DNA of 64,000 bases from Rhodococcus marinonascens NBRC 14363 (GCF_001894885.1 NZ_BCXB01000015.1:62001-126000), one strand, 5' to 3'. Positions 17,186 through 25,743 are shown, counted from the first letter of the stretch. The notes: generated by a model not told the origin, from the letters alone. Made by a program: numbers and translations.

Positions 17186-17845
17186 GTGAGACGAGTGCTC
17201 GTGACCGCGACAAGTTGCGCACTTCTGGCCTTGCCGGCCTGTGGGGCGGACGGTGACGTGGCGCAGACCGAAACGTCGGGTTCGACCACTGCGGTGGCGA
17301 CCAAAACCTTTCCCCCAATCGCACCGAGTGCGTCGGAGGGGGCGGCGCCAGTGATCGAACCCGAGGCCGGTAACCGAGGGGCGCCGGTGGCCGGCCAGGG
17401 CAGGTCTGCAGCGGGTGGACACGCGGTGGTCCCAGTTCAGGCGCCCGCGATTCCGCCGCCGGTCGTCGAGAGTCCTGCCGAGGTGGAACAGCCTCCCGTG
17501 GAGGATCCGCCGGCGGGTGAGAACCCCGATGGTGAGAACCCCGATGGTGAGAACCCCGATGGTGAGAACCCCGACGGTGACAGCCCCGACGGTGACAACC
17601 CAGAGGGTGAAGACCCGGAAGGCGATAGTGCTGACGGTGGGAGCGCTGACGGTGAGGGCGCTGATGGTGAGGGCGCTGATGGTGAGGGCGCTGACGGTGA
17701 CAGCCCGGAGGGCGAGGGTGCCGGTGGTGACACCTCAGAGGGTGGCAGCGCTGGTGGCGGGAGCGCTGATGGTGAGACTCCGGCGAGCGACGTTTCGGAA
17801 GGTGAAGGCGATGGCGGTGGGAATGCCGAGGGCGGTACACCCTAG
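17186..17845 (+). CDS. Lipoprotein with acidic Gly-x-x-Pro/Ala-Asp pentapeptide repeats
   Basis: This 219-residue protein has a signal peptide ending in the lipobox LPAC, so Cys19 should be lipidated and the protein anchored outside the membrane. After a Thr/Ala/Pro-rich region comes a long low-complexity tract of roughly 18 pentapeptides of type G[ED]xx[DE] (GENPD repeated four times, then GDSPD, GEGAD and others), strongly negatively charged and without cysteines. The GTG start at 17186 follows AAGGAG. I know no enzymatic function; a flexible anionic surface spacer or cation-binding tract is an inference only. Confidence 0.75.
   Translation: MRRVLVTATSCALLALPACGADGDVAQTETSGSTTAVATKTFPPIAPSASEGAAPVIEPEAGNRGAPVAGQGRSAAGGHAVVPVQAPAIPPPVVESPAEVEQPPVEDPPAGENPDGENPDGENPDGENPDGDSPDGDNPEGEDPEGDSADGGSADGEGADGEGADGEGADGDSPEGEGAGGDTSEGGSAGGGSADGETPASDVSEGEGDGGGNAEGGTP
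17515..17790 (+). repeat. 15-bp coding repeats (GENPD-type pentapeptides)
   Basis: The unit GGTGAGAACCCCGAT occurs first as near-identical tandem copies from 17516, then diverges into related 15-base units through about 17780. It stays in frame, encoding the acidic tail of the lipoprotein. Copy number is likely to vary between strains by slippage. Confidence 0.8.
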
Positions 17846-17973
17846 ACGAATGGGACTGGTTGCAGGGCGCTGCACCCCGGCGGTTCCCCTGCTCGCACGG
17901 GTGGCATTGCCCATGCAAGCAGGCTATTGACGCGATTGGTGCGCCCACCATCCGCCATCACCCGCGCGGTCTT

Positions 17974-17991
17974 GTCCCCCGATTGGGGGAC
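17974..17991. promoter_or_regulatory. Palindrome GTCCCCCGATTGGGGGAC
   Basis: Inverted repeat identical to that at 2874-2891 except for one central base. It is 131 bp before the BRCT-like gene and 128 bp after the lipoprotein stop. The absence of a T-tract and recurrence elsewhere favour an operator. Confidence 0.6.
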
Positions 17992-18122
17992 AGGAAATTC
18001 ACCCGATACAGGGATTGATCGGTTGATGAATACCGGTACTGTGCCAAGAGAGAGTTATGACCGGTCAGACCAGTCGCTACAATGGGGCCGAGCGGTCGCT
18101 AATATGGACAGGAATTTTCGTA

Positions 18123-18569
18123 ATGTCAAACATTTCCAGTATCGAGGTCGCTCGAGCACGCCGGTCGCACAGAGTGTTGTTCATCGGAAATCCCACCCGG
18201 TACAACGACGTGTCACGATGGGCGATGGTAAGGCAATGGGCGGTGATCCACGGACTGGAGCCGATCAGCGAGTTCGAGGGCGACGTACTCTGCGTCATCG
18301 TGACCGAAGACGTCCTCGACGGTGTCTGCTCTCCGACGGATTTGATCGCCATCCGGCAGGCGGAGGCACTCGGAGTGCCTTGCATCAGCGTCATTGACAC
18401 GACCCAGATCTGGCAGGTCACGGCGCGGGTCCGTGCCCGGATCAGCCAATCACGGACTGCGGAAACCCAGATGACGCGATCGGGGACGACGCGATCCGGG
18501 ACGGCACGAGCCGGGATGACAGAGTCGGCGGTCGACGCTCCTGCGGTGGTTCTCTACTACGGGGTGTGA
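18123..18569 (+). CDS. Small protein with BRCT-like fold
   Basis: This 148-residue protein's first 100 residues look like a single BRCT domain: a strand HRVLFIGNPTR, a helix RWAMVRQWAVIHGLE, strands SEFEGDVLCVIV, and a helix DLIAIRQAEALGVPCISV followed by the tryptophan of DTTQIW. BRCT domains bind phosphopeptides or DNA ends and usually sit in ligases and repair proteins; here it stands alone with a repetitive Thr/Arg/Ser/Gly tail (RSGTTRSGTARAG). The ATG at 18123 has AGGAA upstream. The assignment is by pattern and moderately secure; role unknown. A palindromic operator lies upstream. Confidence 0.55.
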   Translation: MSNISSIEVARARRSHRVLFIGNPTRYNDVSRWAMVRQWAVIHGLEPISEFEGDVLCVIVTEDVLDGVCSPTDLIAIRQAEALGVPCISVIDTTQIWQVTARVRARISQSRTAETQMTRSGTTRSGTARAGMTESAVDAPAVVLYYGV

Positions 18570-18687
18570 GGATTTCCTGCCGATTTTCCGAGAGTCGCCA
18601 GGCGTGTTGCCGTCGGCTGAAGTCGAATTCGCACAGCCGTGTTATCAAACAGCCGTGCTAGGAAAGTGGCGTACTCGCATCAGTCTC

Positions 18688-19875
18688 CTACCGGTTCAGG
18701 AACGCGTCGTGGTCGGAGTGAGCGCGCTTGATTAGTTCCATGAGCGCACTCTCCTCGCGCACCATCTTCCGGTACTTCGGGTCGAGCCTTTTCACCTGCC
18801 GTTCTTCGGCGATCAGCTTGTCGTAGATCCTTTCGCGCTCAGCCAGATCTGCGGTGTAGTCGAGATCCACGTAGTTCGTTGCGTGCCGTCGAGCGCCGGC
18901 GATCGCCGACTGGGCTTTGCCGCGATGGCTGGCTAGCGACGCGATGATGGTGACGAACAGAACGCCGATGATCACGATCAGCGACAATCCCGTGCTCACC
19001 TCGATGACGTCAATGGGGTCGCCGTCGTTGACGAACGGCAGGTTGTTCTCGTGCAGGGCGTGCAGGATCAGTTTGACGCCGATGAACGCGAGGATTGCGG
19101 CCAGCCCGTAGGAGAGATAAATGAGGCGGTCCAATAGGCCGTCGAGCAGGAAGTACAGCTGGCGGAGGCCCATCAGCGAAAATGCGGTAGCTGTGAAGAC
19201 CACGAACACGTTCTGGGTGAGTCCGAAGATTGCTGGGATGGAATCGAGGGCGAATAGCAGGTCTGTGCCGCCGATCGCGACCATCACCAGCAGCATCGGC
19301 GTCATCGCGCGTTTGCCGTTCTCGATGGTAAACAGTTTGTCGCCGTCGTAGTGCTTACTGGTGTGCAGGAATTTCTTGGCGATGCGAATGATGAAGTTGT
19401 CTGCCGAATGCGAGTCTTCAGTTTCCGGCCGTAGCATGTTTCCGGCGGTGACCAGCAAGATCAAACCGAAGATGTAGAAGACCCAGGCGAATGTGTTGAT
19501 CAGGGTGGCGCCCAGGAAGATGAATGCAGTCCTGGCGAAGAGCGAGAAGACGATGCCGAACAGCAGTACCTTCTGCTGATCTTCGCGTGGCACCCGGAAG
19601 CTGGCGATGATGATGAGAAAGACGAACAGGTTGTCCACCGACAACGCTTTCTCCGTCACGTAGCCCGCGAAGTATTCCGACCCCATTTCGATGCCGCCGA
19701 AGATCAACACCACGACGCCGAACAGGATCGCGAGACCCACATACAAAGACGACCAGATTGCCGATTCCTTCAGTGTGGGAATGTGCGCCTTGCGGACATG
19801 GGCGAAGTAATCGAACAGCAGCAGGGCGACGATCACGGCGATCGTCAGGCCCCAGGCAGCGGGAGTTACCTGCAT
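18688..19875 (-). CDS. TerC-family integral membrane protein
   Basis: This 395-residue protein has about nine helices and the TerC/Alx signature: FAGYVTEKALSVDNLFVF early and GGTDLLFALDSIPAIFGL in the middle, whose acidic residues in the membrane are conserved and metal-binding in the family. TerC-like proteins export Mn2+ or supply it to secreted enzymes; some were first named for tellurite resistance. A charged C-terminal tail of about 60 residues (AERERIYDKLIAEE...) is cytosolic. Start is taken at ATG 19875, which opens the first helix. I see no yybP-type riboswitch upstream. Confidence 0.9.
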   Translation of the reverse strand: MQVTPAAWGLTIAVIVALLLFDYFAHVRKAHIPTLKESAIWSSLYVGLAILFGVVVLIFGGIEMGSEYFAGYVTEKALSVDNLFVFLIIIASFRVPREDQQKVLLFGIVFSLFARTAFIFLGATLINTFAWVFYIFGLILLVTAGNMLRPETEDSHSADNFIIRIAKKFLHTSKHYDGDKLFTIENGKRAMTPMLLVMVAIGGTDLLFALDSIPAIFGLTQNVFVVFTATAFSLMGLRQLYFLLDGLLDRLIYLSYGLAAILAFIGVKLILHALHENNLPFVNDGDPIDVIEVSTGLSLIVIIGVLFVTIIASLASHRGKAQSAIAGARRHATNYVDLDYTADLAERERIYDKLIAEERQVKRLDPKYRKMVREESALMELIKRAHSDHDAFLNR

Positions 19876-20155
19876 CGTCTCTGCTTTCGGCCGAAGCAAA
19901 CTCGTGTGCCGTCAGCCTAGCTTTCGTATCAAGAGTGAACGACGCCCGCCGGGCGAGTCGCGGCACCGGTCCGTTGTGTGACGGAAAGTCATGTGCACTG
20001 CTTCGTTTCGACGTGCCACGCGGGGTTCGATCGGGGAACTTCCGGTTCACCCGAAAAAGGGACTGTTCGGGGGGAGTCACACGGCCCCTCATTCCAGACA
20101 GTATTGGTCGAGCCAGTGCTCATCCAGGTACCACAACAGAGACAGGGACAAGTAG

Positions 20156-20335
20156 ATGTCGACGATCGCGGGTACCAATTTGGCGGAGCTGGCTTACGAG
20201 TGGTGCACCGAGTTCGAGTGGTGTATCGATACGGAAGTTCCGGTGGCGCCACCTGATGTCGCCGGCACCGAGGATGACACGCAGAGCGTGTTGTTCACCG
20301 GAAGTGCCCCCACGAAGCCGCTCTGCCGGACATAG
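20156..20335 (+). CDS. Candidate 59-residue Trp/Cys-containing protein
   Basis: A short frame in an otherwise empty 489-bp gap. ATG at 20156 follows AGGGACAAG, codon third positions are mostly G or C, and the frame ends in TAG at 20333-20335. The peptide is acidic, with two WC pairs close together (YEWCTEFEWCID) and a third cysteine near the end (PLCRT). I do not recognise it. It could be a genuine small protein or chance; codon composition is the main support. Confidence 0.35.
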   Translation: MSTIAGTNLAELAYEWCTEFEWCIDTEVPVAPPDVAGTEDDTQSVLFTGSAPTKPLCRT

Positions 20336-20364
20336 CTCTGAGCTGGCACCGCCCTGCGTCGACC

Positions 20365-21120
20365 TTATGCGGGCACCTTGGGGCGGGTGCGTACCGGCGC
20401 AAGGCCCGAGACTATGACGACGGCGGTAATCGATCCGGCTGCCATGATCGCGGCGAGCACCACGATTTGGAAACGCCCGGCCTCGAGGGGTGATACACCG
20501 CCGAAGATCGCCCCGACGAAGGCGCCGGGCAGGGTGACCAGTCCTGTGGTCTTGGTCTGGTCTGTCGACGGAATCAAGGCCGAGTGCACTGCGAGCCTGG
20601 TGAGCCCGAGCGTCGCCTGTCGAGGAGTGGCGCCTAGCGCGAGCCAGCCTTCCACCGATTCCCATCGCTCGTCGGTGACCTCCATGAAGCGCCGGCCCGC
20701 GAGGGTTGCGGTGGTCATCGCATTGCCGACGACGATGCCACCGATGGCCAAGGCATACCGTGGAGAGAATTCGATGGCACCGGTAAGGAAGGTGACGGCG
20801 AGTGTCACGGCGATCCCGAGCGCCATTGCCGCGAAGACCAACTCGACGTGCTGGAGGCTCCATCCGATCCGGCTCGATGCCGTCAGTGCCGCCACCGTGA
20901 ACATGACGAGAAGGGCGAGAGCGACCCACAGCGGGTTCGTGATCACTCCGGAGAGGAGGACGCTGATCAGAGCGAGTTGGAGTGCACCCCGGAGTACCGC
21001 GAGAGCCGGAGCGAAATGGTGTGGTGCCCGGAATCCCCAGAGCACGGCGGTCGTGATGGCGACGAGCACCGTCACACCGATGATGCTTGGTAGAAACTCA
21101 ATGGACCAGGTCACAGACAA
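20365..21120 (-). CDS. UPF0014/FetB-type ABC transporter permease
   Basis: This 251-residue membrane protein of about seven helices belongs to the UPF0014 (YbbM/FetB) family. Signatures are AVLRGALQLALISVLL near the start, then GNAMTTATLAG, LALGATPRQA and the closing QTKTTGLVTLPGAFVGAIFGG, where the coupling helix meets the ATPase. In E. coli FetAB exports iron under peroxide stress; here no ATPase gene is adjacent, so the partner is elsewhere. The start is uncertain: TTG at 21120 has a weak GAG upstream, and GTG at 21114 is in frame. Confidence 0.82.
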   Translation of the reverse strand: MSVTWSIEFLPSIIGVTVLVAITTAVLWGFRAPHHFAPALAVLRGALQLALISVLLSGVITNPLWVALALLVMFTVAALTASSRIGWSLQHVELVFAAMALGIAVTLAVTFLTGAIEFSPRYALAIGGIVVGNAMTTATLAGRRFMEVTDERWESVEGWLALGATPRQATLGLTRLAVHSALIPSTDQTKTTGLVTLPGAFVGAIFGGVSPLEAGRFQIVVLAAIMAAGSITAVVIVSGLAPVRTRPKVPA

Positions 21121-21147
21121 AGCGTACTCAGTTGTGTCAGTGGGGGC

Positions 21148-21166
21148 GTCCCCAGATTCGGGGAAC
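21148..21166. promoter_or_regulatory. Imperfect palindrome GTCCCC-N7-GGGGAAC
   Basis: Arms GTCCCC and GGGGAAC lie about 28 bp upstream of the UPF0014 permease start. This is a shorter-armed relative of the 2874 and 17974 palindromes. Confidence 0.4.
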
Positions 21167-21250
21167 GTCGGTGACGAACAGGTGAGTATCAGGCTGTAAT
21201 CACCTGATCATTCTGCGCCCCGATCATTGGGTGCATCGGCGTAAAGCCGC

Positions 21251-21769
21251 TCAGGCTCGGACGCCCCGCGCGATTACTCCCAGGAGGTCGGCGATCTCCG
21301 ATCCGACGTTCAGAAAGGTCTCCTCGTCCTGCCCGATCGGGTCCGGAATGTCCTCCGGGGATCCACTCGACTTGTACTGGGGGCGGGCCGACGCCAGATC
21401 CGCCACCGTATTGGCGTCCGCCGCTTCGGCGAGTCGGGCAGCCTCCTTGAGGGTGAATGTCTTCTTCAGCTGATCGGGGGCCAAGGCCAAGACCTGGTCG
21501 CGGTGGCCCTCCGTCATTGTCAGCACCAGATCGGCTTCCACCGCGAGATCTGAGGTGAGCGGACGGGCTGCAAACTCGCTGGGGTCGCCGCCGAGGCCCT
21601 CCAGAACCTGCGCGGCGGTGGGCTCCATCGTTTCCCCCGCTAGGGCGCCCGTACCTGCACTTTCAGCTGTCAGGTCCGTGAGTCCGAGCTCCTCGGCGTA
21701 TGCCACTGCGAGGCGCTCGGCCGTTGGAGAGCCGCAGACGTTTCCGGTGCAGACGAAGAGAACATGCAT
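21251..21769 (-). CDS. Low-molecular-weight protein-tyrosine-phosphatase-like protein without the P-loop arginine
   Basis: This 172-residue LMW-PTP/arsenate-reductase-like protein has the P-loop at residues 7-14 reading CTGNVCGS. In active LMW phosphatases this loop is CxxNxCR(S/T); the arginine that binds the phosphate is Gly13 here, read directly from a GGC codon. The nucleophile Cys7, Asn10 and the general-acid region near the C-terminus (DIPDPIGQ) remain. The protein may therefore be a phosphotyrosine-binding or redox protein rather than a phosphatase, or use another residue. It is a single cytosolic gene on the minus strand starting at ATG 21769. Confidence 0.75.
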   Translation of the reverse strand: MHVLFVCTGNVCGSPTAERLAVAYAEELGLTDLTAESAGTGALAGETMEPTAAQVLEGLGGDPSEFAARPLTSDLAVEADLVLTMTEGHRDQVLALAPDQLKKTFTLKEAARLAEAADANTVADLASARPQYKSSGSPEDIPDPIGQDEETFLNVGSEIADLLGVIARGVRA

Positions 21770-22143
21770 GGGCGAAGCATAGGGTCTCGGTCCGGGTCAT
21801 CTGCACACGCACTGTTGGGCTCGAACTTCAATCGGGCAGAATCCGCGTTCGCCGTGCTCGTCGTCAAGGTGCATGCGCTGCACCGTCTGTGGAACCTGCT
21901 ACCTGCGAGGTACGGATGTGGCAAGGCGGAATTGGGCCATGATCAGCGCGGAGTCGACATCGACCCTGGAAGTGGCGAAGCTCTCGGCCGGCGGGCGAGC
22001 GGAAGCAGTGTTCGGATGAGCAGTATGTCCGTCCGTGCGGACTGTACCGGCGGGTCGGTATCATCAACATTTACCACTCGCAGCGGGTAGCGTCGCTATT
22101 GTCGCTGCCGATGCGGGGTATAACCACAAGCGGAGGTACAACC
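21770..22143. other. 374-bp divergent intergenic region
   Basis: It separates the phosphatase-like gene (minus) from the lipase gene (plus). Short open frames are present on both strands but none has a ribosome site plus recognisable content. A good GGAGG ribosome site for the lipase lies at its right end. Confidence 0.4.
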
Positions 22144-23100
22144 ATGGCGAACTTCCGTCGCTTGTCTCAATTGTTTTTCCTGGTTGGGGTCGCGCTGTCC
22201 TTCGCCGTACCCGCCCACGCCATGGAGATCCCCACCAAGCCGGGACCCGAGCAGTCGCAGGCGGGTGACGCGATCAAGTTCGCCGAGCAACACCCGCACT
22301 CTGCACCCCCCGGCGTCAACGACTTCACATGCCGCCCTGATGCCGCGCATCCCCGCCCGGTGGTGCTGGTTCACGGCAGCGACGGGAGTACCTACGCGAG
22401 CTGGGCGGGGCTCAGTCCGAAACTGAAGGCCGCCGGTTACTGCGTGTTCGCTCTGAACTACGGGCAGAAACCAGGCACCGAGCGCTACGGGATGGAAACA
22501 ATGACCGAGGGGGCAACAGAACTCGCCGACTTTGTCACGCAGGTGTTGTCCACGACGGGGGCGGACAAGGCCGACGTGATCGGGCATTCACAGGGTGCGA
22601 CGGTGTCTCGGTACTACATCAACAAGCTCGGCGGAGCGGCTGAGGTGGACCAGTGGATCGGGCTGGCGTCCCCCACGTATGGCGGGACGTTCTACGGGCT
22701 GGGCACGGCTCTCGAGTCGTTCCCCGGGGGCACCGGGCTGATTGACCGTTTCGGTTCGGAGGCCCTAGCCGAGCAGGTCCAGGGTTCATCATTCCTCGCA
22801 GCCCTCAATGCCGGCGGCGACACCGTACCCGGTGTCGAATACACCACGATCGGCACCAGGTACGACGAGGTGATCCAGCCGTACACCAACGTCGCGCTGC
22901 GCGGCCCCGGCGCGACAAACATCCTCGTCCAGGATTTGTGCCCGGAGAATGAGACAGGCCATTTCAACCTTCCCTACGACCCGTTCTCCCAACAATTGGT
23001 GCTCAACATTCTGGATCCCGCACACGCAGTCAGTCCGACCTGCACCCCCGTGCCGTTGGGCACGGGTATTGCCGGAGTGATCATCGCGAGTAATTCCTGA
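22144..23100 (+). CDS. Secreted triacylglycerol lipase (alpha/beta hydrolase)
   Basis: This 318-residue secreted lipase has an N-terminal signal peptide (residues 1 to about 25, ending AHA). Mature-part motifs are the oxyanion loop VLVHGSDGS, the nucleophile elbow GHSQG with Ser149, and a catalytic His near the end in ETGHFNLPYD. Three cysteine pairs are possible (FTCRPD, GYCVFAL, LCPENE, PTCTP), fitting an extracellular disulfide-bonded enzyme. It resembles actinobacterial class II-type lipases. It hydrolyses acylglycerols outside the cell, complementing the intracellular storage-lipid synthase at 5.6 kb. The ATG at 22144 has GGAGG upstream. Confidence 0.88.
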   Translation: MANFRRLSQLFFLVGVALSFAVPAHAMEIPTKPGPEQSQAGDAIKFAEQHPHSAPPGVNDFTCRPDAAHPRPVVLVHGSDGSTYASWAGLSPKLKAAGYCVFALNYGQKPGTERYGMETMTEGATELADFVTQVLSTTGADKADVIGHSQGATVSRYYINKLGGAAEVDQWIGLASPTYGGTFYGLGTALESFPGGTGLIDRFGSEALAEQVQGSSFLAALNAGGDTVPGVEYTTIGTRYDEVIQPYTNVALRGPGATNILVQDLCPENETGHFNLPYDPFSQQLVLNILDPAHAVSPTCTPVPLGTGIAGVIIASNS

Positions 23101-23207
23101 CAGGAAGCGGGCTGGGCGGTCACTTCGTAGGTACGCTTCGCCAAACTGCGCGGCGTGAAGTGGGGGGACTCCAGATCGGACCCGTGCAGAGTCAAGGTAG
23201 GCGGCCC

Positions 23208-24005
23208 ATGAGTTCGGTTCTAGGTGTGACGGTTGGTGCGAGTGCTGTGCGCTTGATTCGACCCGATCTCTTTGACCCTGAAGGCATTACGAAAGGACGT
23301 CTTCCGGATTTCCAAGCCCGGGTGATTGCAGTCGGCGCCGAACGGCCCGAGGATGTTGCCGCCGAGTCGATCAGTGCCGTCCTTGTCGGCTCGGCAGGTG
23401 CCGGGCAGGGCTACGCCACCGGAGTTGCCTACCGTGATGAAGCGCAGGCGAGCGTCGTGCAAGCCGCGATGGCCCGTCAGGAAATCGGCAATTATCAGCT
23501 CGTGCCCGAAACATTGGCCGCGCTTACCTTTCTCGACGCCTCGGGAATTTTGGGTGCGCACGGATACCGTGAGTGAGATGCATTCGATTCGCTGATCGGC
23601 GTCACCCTTGAATCATCTGCGCGGCTCGCGTATGACGTAATCGCGAGATCCGGTCGTGTCCCGGATGCCGTAGTCGTCATCGGGGGCGGTGCACGCATTC
23701 CTCTGGTTCGGTCTGTGCTCGAGTCGTGGCTCGGTCTGCCCGTCATCGTTCCCGATAATCCGGAACTGGTGGTGGCTCGGGGTCCCGCCCTGCTTGCCCA
23801 GCAGATGCAGCAACCGCCTCTGGCGGTGGCCGCGGTTCCACCCCGCCCGCTGAGCAGTATCAACCGTACGGCGCGTGCTTCCCTCGCTTCCCGGCCTATA
23901 AAGCCGCCGCAGATATCGGACGGTCAAATTCCCAGTGGCCGCATCCGAGTCGACGAGCCTACGATGGGGATGGTTCGGGGGCGCAAGAAAGGACGTGCGC
24001 AGTGA
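23208..24005 (+). pseudogene. Hsp70-like ATPase-domain protein, interrupted by an in-frame TGA and probable deletion
   Basis: Residues 1-122 begin with an actin-fold phosphate-1-like strand (SVLGVTVGASAVRL) and run to VPETLAALTFLDASGIL, then hit TGA at 23574-23576. The same frame continues open to 24005 with the C-lobe of an Hsp70-like fold: AFDSLIGVTLESSARL, VVVIGGGARIPLVRSVL, and NPELVVARGPALLAQ. The DLGG..T phosphate-2 segment expected between LDASGIL and DAFDSLI is absent, so a deletion of roughly 30 residues probably created the stop. A C-terminal Pro/Arg-rich tail precedes the small membrane gene. The fragments cannot make a normal ATPase unless the TGA is read through. Confidence 0.65.
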
Positions 24006-24229
24006 TTGCGAATTCAACGGAGTCGTACAGCACACCTGGTGTTCCCAGGGTTGGAGCGGTTGCCGCGCAGAATGGAGATAGCCGCGTCGTCGCGTATACG
24101 AAGCCCATTCTGAAGATGTTTCCGCCCACCAGCGAGTGGACCGCCAAGGTGACGATGATGACGGTCTACGGACTGATGGCGATCACCATTGTCTTCATCG
24201 TCCTGCGAGAGGCAGGCCTTTACAGCTAG
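24002..24229 (+). CDS. Small single-pass membrane protein
   Basis: This 75-residue protein starts at GTG 24002 and overlaps the Hsp70-like frame by GTGA, suggesting translational coupling to it. It has one transmembrane helix near residues 48-70 (MMTVYGLMAITIVFIVLREAG) flanked by a polar N-terminal region. It is probably the downstream partner of the broken Hsp70-like gene. Function unknown. Confidence 0.5.
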   Translation: MIANSTESYSTPGVPRVGAVAAQNGDSRVVAYTKPILKMFPPTSEWTAKVTMMTVYGLMAITIVFIVLREAGLYS

Positions 24230-25023
24230 GAACGTGGGTCGGAGACACTTGGGCGGAATGTTCGTGTACGCGAGGGAACCGTTCTGTTGCGCCGCTAGTG
24301 GTAAACGGTCTTCGGCCAGGTGAGCACCCTTCAGGCACCGAACACCACTGTTGTGCGCTGACGACGATGGCGTGGCTGGTGGACGAACTCACGCCGCCGT
24401 CGATGTTTACACTTTCGACGTGCCGGAGTCTCCGCCGGAGGGATTGTCTCTGTACGGGCGAGAGTGTTCGGAACATCACAAGTGAGGCTGTGACAGAAGC
24501 GATGAAAGTGGTGCCAAGCTGTCAGCTGCGCATTGCTTTTGTGTCGCTTATGCGCCGCTGGTGTGATTAGATGTCAATGGATGGCGCGCAGCTAATGTGC
24601 AGCGAACGCAGGTCCATGTGAGGGTGGGCCGGAACTCCGAACGAGGGGTGTGTTCCGCCGTCCGCCGAGCCGCCGAGTGGGCAGATGTGCCGAGCTGGGT
24701 GGCGGGGTACGGGGGGGTGTTCCCCGCCACCAACCTGGTACCCACAGGGGGGGAGGGGCGCCAGGTGCTCGCGGCACTCGAGGTGCCGGTAGACAATCTA
24801 CCTACACGATGGGGGCATTCGTCAACCGGTCTGGGTTGAATCGCCAAAAGAGTTTGAACTACCACGATGTCTTGTTCTGCCGAACCGGCGGCCTGAGGAT
24901 TTTTTGTGCTGTGTCCAGGGGGATCACTCAAGGGCGGTGGCAGCTCGGAGATACCGCGGGTCTTCTGCCCGCTTGCGGGTCGAGACAGGTAGCGATCCGT
25001 GACCACGTTCGTGGGCATACCGT
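24230..25023. other. 794-bp region without a supported gene
   Basis: Open frames on both strands (for instance near 24597-24839 and on the minus strand) are of shadow type, with poor ribosome sites and no recognised motifs. Homopurine/C-rich runs occur at 24700-24760. It might contain decayed coding sequence but nothing can be named. Confidence 0.4.
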
Positions 25024-25743
25024 TCATGCGTTCACCTCGGACCCGCCATTGCGTTCAGGAGCCTCGGCCCTAACGAATTTCACCGCCTCCTCCCACCGTC
25101 GCCAGAAGCGCTCTCGCGTGGCCGCGTCCAGCTCTTCCTCTTTGCCGTAGAGAAAGCGCCGGTAGTGCACTTCTTCACGTTCGCTTGGGTCGGCGACGGT
25201 CGACGGGGCTTCGAGAAGGTGGGCGAACGCGAATTCCACCAGTGGCTGACGCGGCCCAGACGGCCCTCCGTTGACCTCGAGCAGCCGGGTCACGTACGCC
25301 CCGGTGATCTTGGACACCACTCGGCTGAGGCTGTCTGCGGCATCGGCAAGTCCAGGCACTTCCGGGTGCGCCGCGCTTAATTTCGCGATCCGGCTGTGAG
25401 GGTCGAGAATCTCGACGATGGTGTCCAGATCCAGCGGAATCTCCGACGGCCCGAGCGTCGGCGGATGCGACCGCGGCAGTGGTTCCTCTCGCGCGAGCGT
25501 TTCGAGCGGCGTCGGATCACCGCCGTCCAGCGTCCGCGCAGCGCTGCCCGGAACCCACCGAAGGGCGGTATCCAGTTTGCGGAGCGTCTCGATGCTCGGA
25601 TCCGCGCCGGTGCCGTTCTCGGCCCGCGTCTGCGCTGCGTCGGACGGGCCGCCGGCAGCAGTGACCTGATCCTGTGTGAGGTTCAGCAAACGGCGTCGCT
25701 TGTGGACCAATTGTCCGAAACGCACGCGAGTGCTGGTAGCCAC
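25024..25743 (-). CDS. XRE-type helix-turn-helix protein
   Basis: This 239-residue protein has an N-terminal helix-turn-helix of the XRE/Cro class (residues about 7-60: FGQLVHKRRRLLNLTQDQV...ETLRKLDTALRW), followed by about 170 residues without a known domain, rich in charged helices (YGKEEELDAATRERFWRRWEEAVKF). The GTG at 25743 follows GGGGGAG and gives the best start. It lies 55 bp beyond the aminotransferase stop on the same strand, so read-through is possible. Probably a DNA-binding regulator; target unknown. Confidence 0.7.
   Translation of the reverse strand: MATSTRVRFGQLVHKRRRLLNLTQDQVTAAGGPSDAAQTRAENGTGADPSIETLRKLDTALRWVPGSAARTLDGGDPTPLETLAREEPLPRSHPPTLGPSEIPLDLDTIVEILDPHSRIAKLSAAHPEVPGLADAADSLSRVVSKITGAYVTRLLEVNGGPSGPRQPLVEFAFAHLLEAPSTVADPSEREEVHYRRFLYGKEEELDAATRERFWRRWEEAVKFVRAEAPERNGGSEVNA

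Noticed and set aside
17515-17790. Tandem repeats that might suggest a CRISPR-like array
   Set aside because: Units are 15 bp without spacers and stay in frame inside a lipoprotein gene.
19876-19978. Possible Mn2+ (yybP-type) riboswitch before terC
   Set aside because: The short leader shows none of the conserved helices or loops of that class.
21188-21208. ATCAGG-N9-CCTGAT inverted repeat beyond the phosphatase-like gene
   Set aside because: Six-base arms with a nine-base loop and no T-tract; too weak to call a terminator or operator.
24592-24839. Overlapping short open frames on both strands
   Set aside because: Pro/Gly-rich composition typical of random high-GC frames, no ribosome site or family feature.
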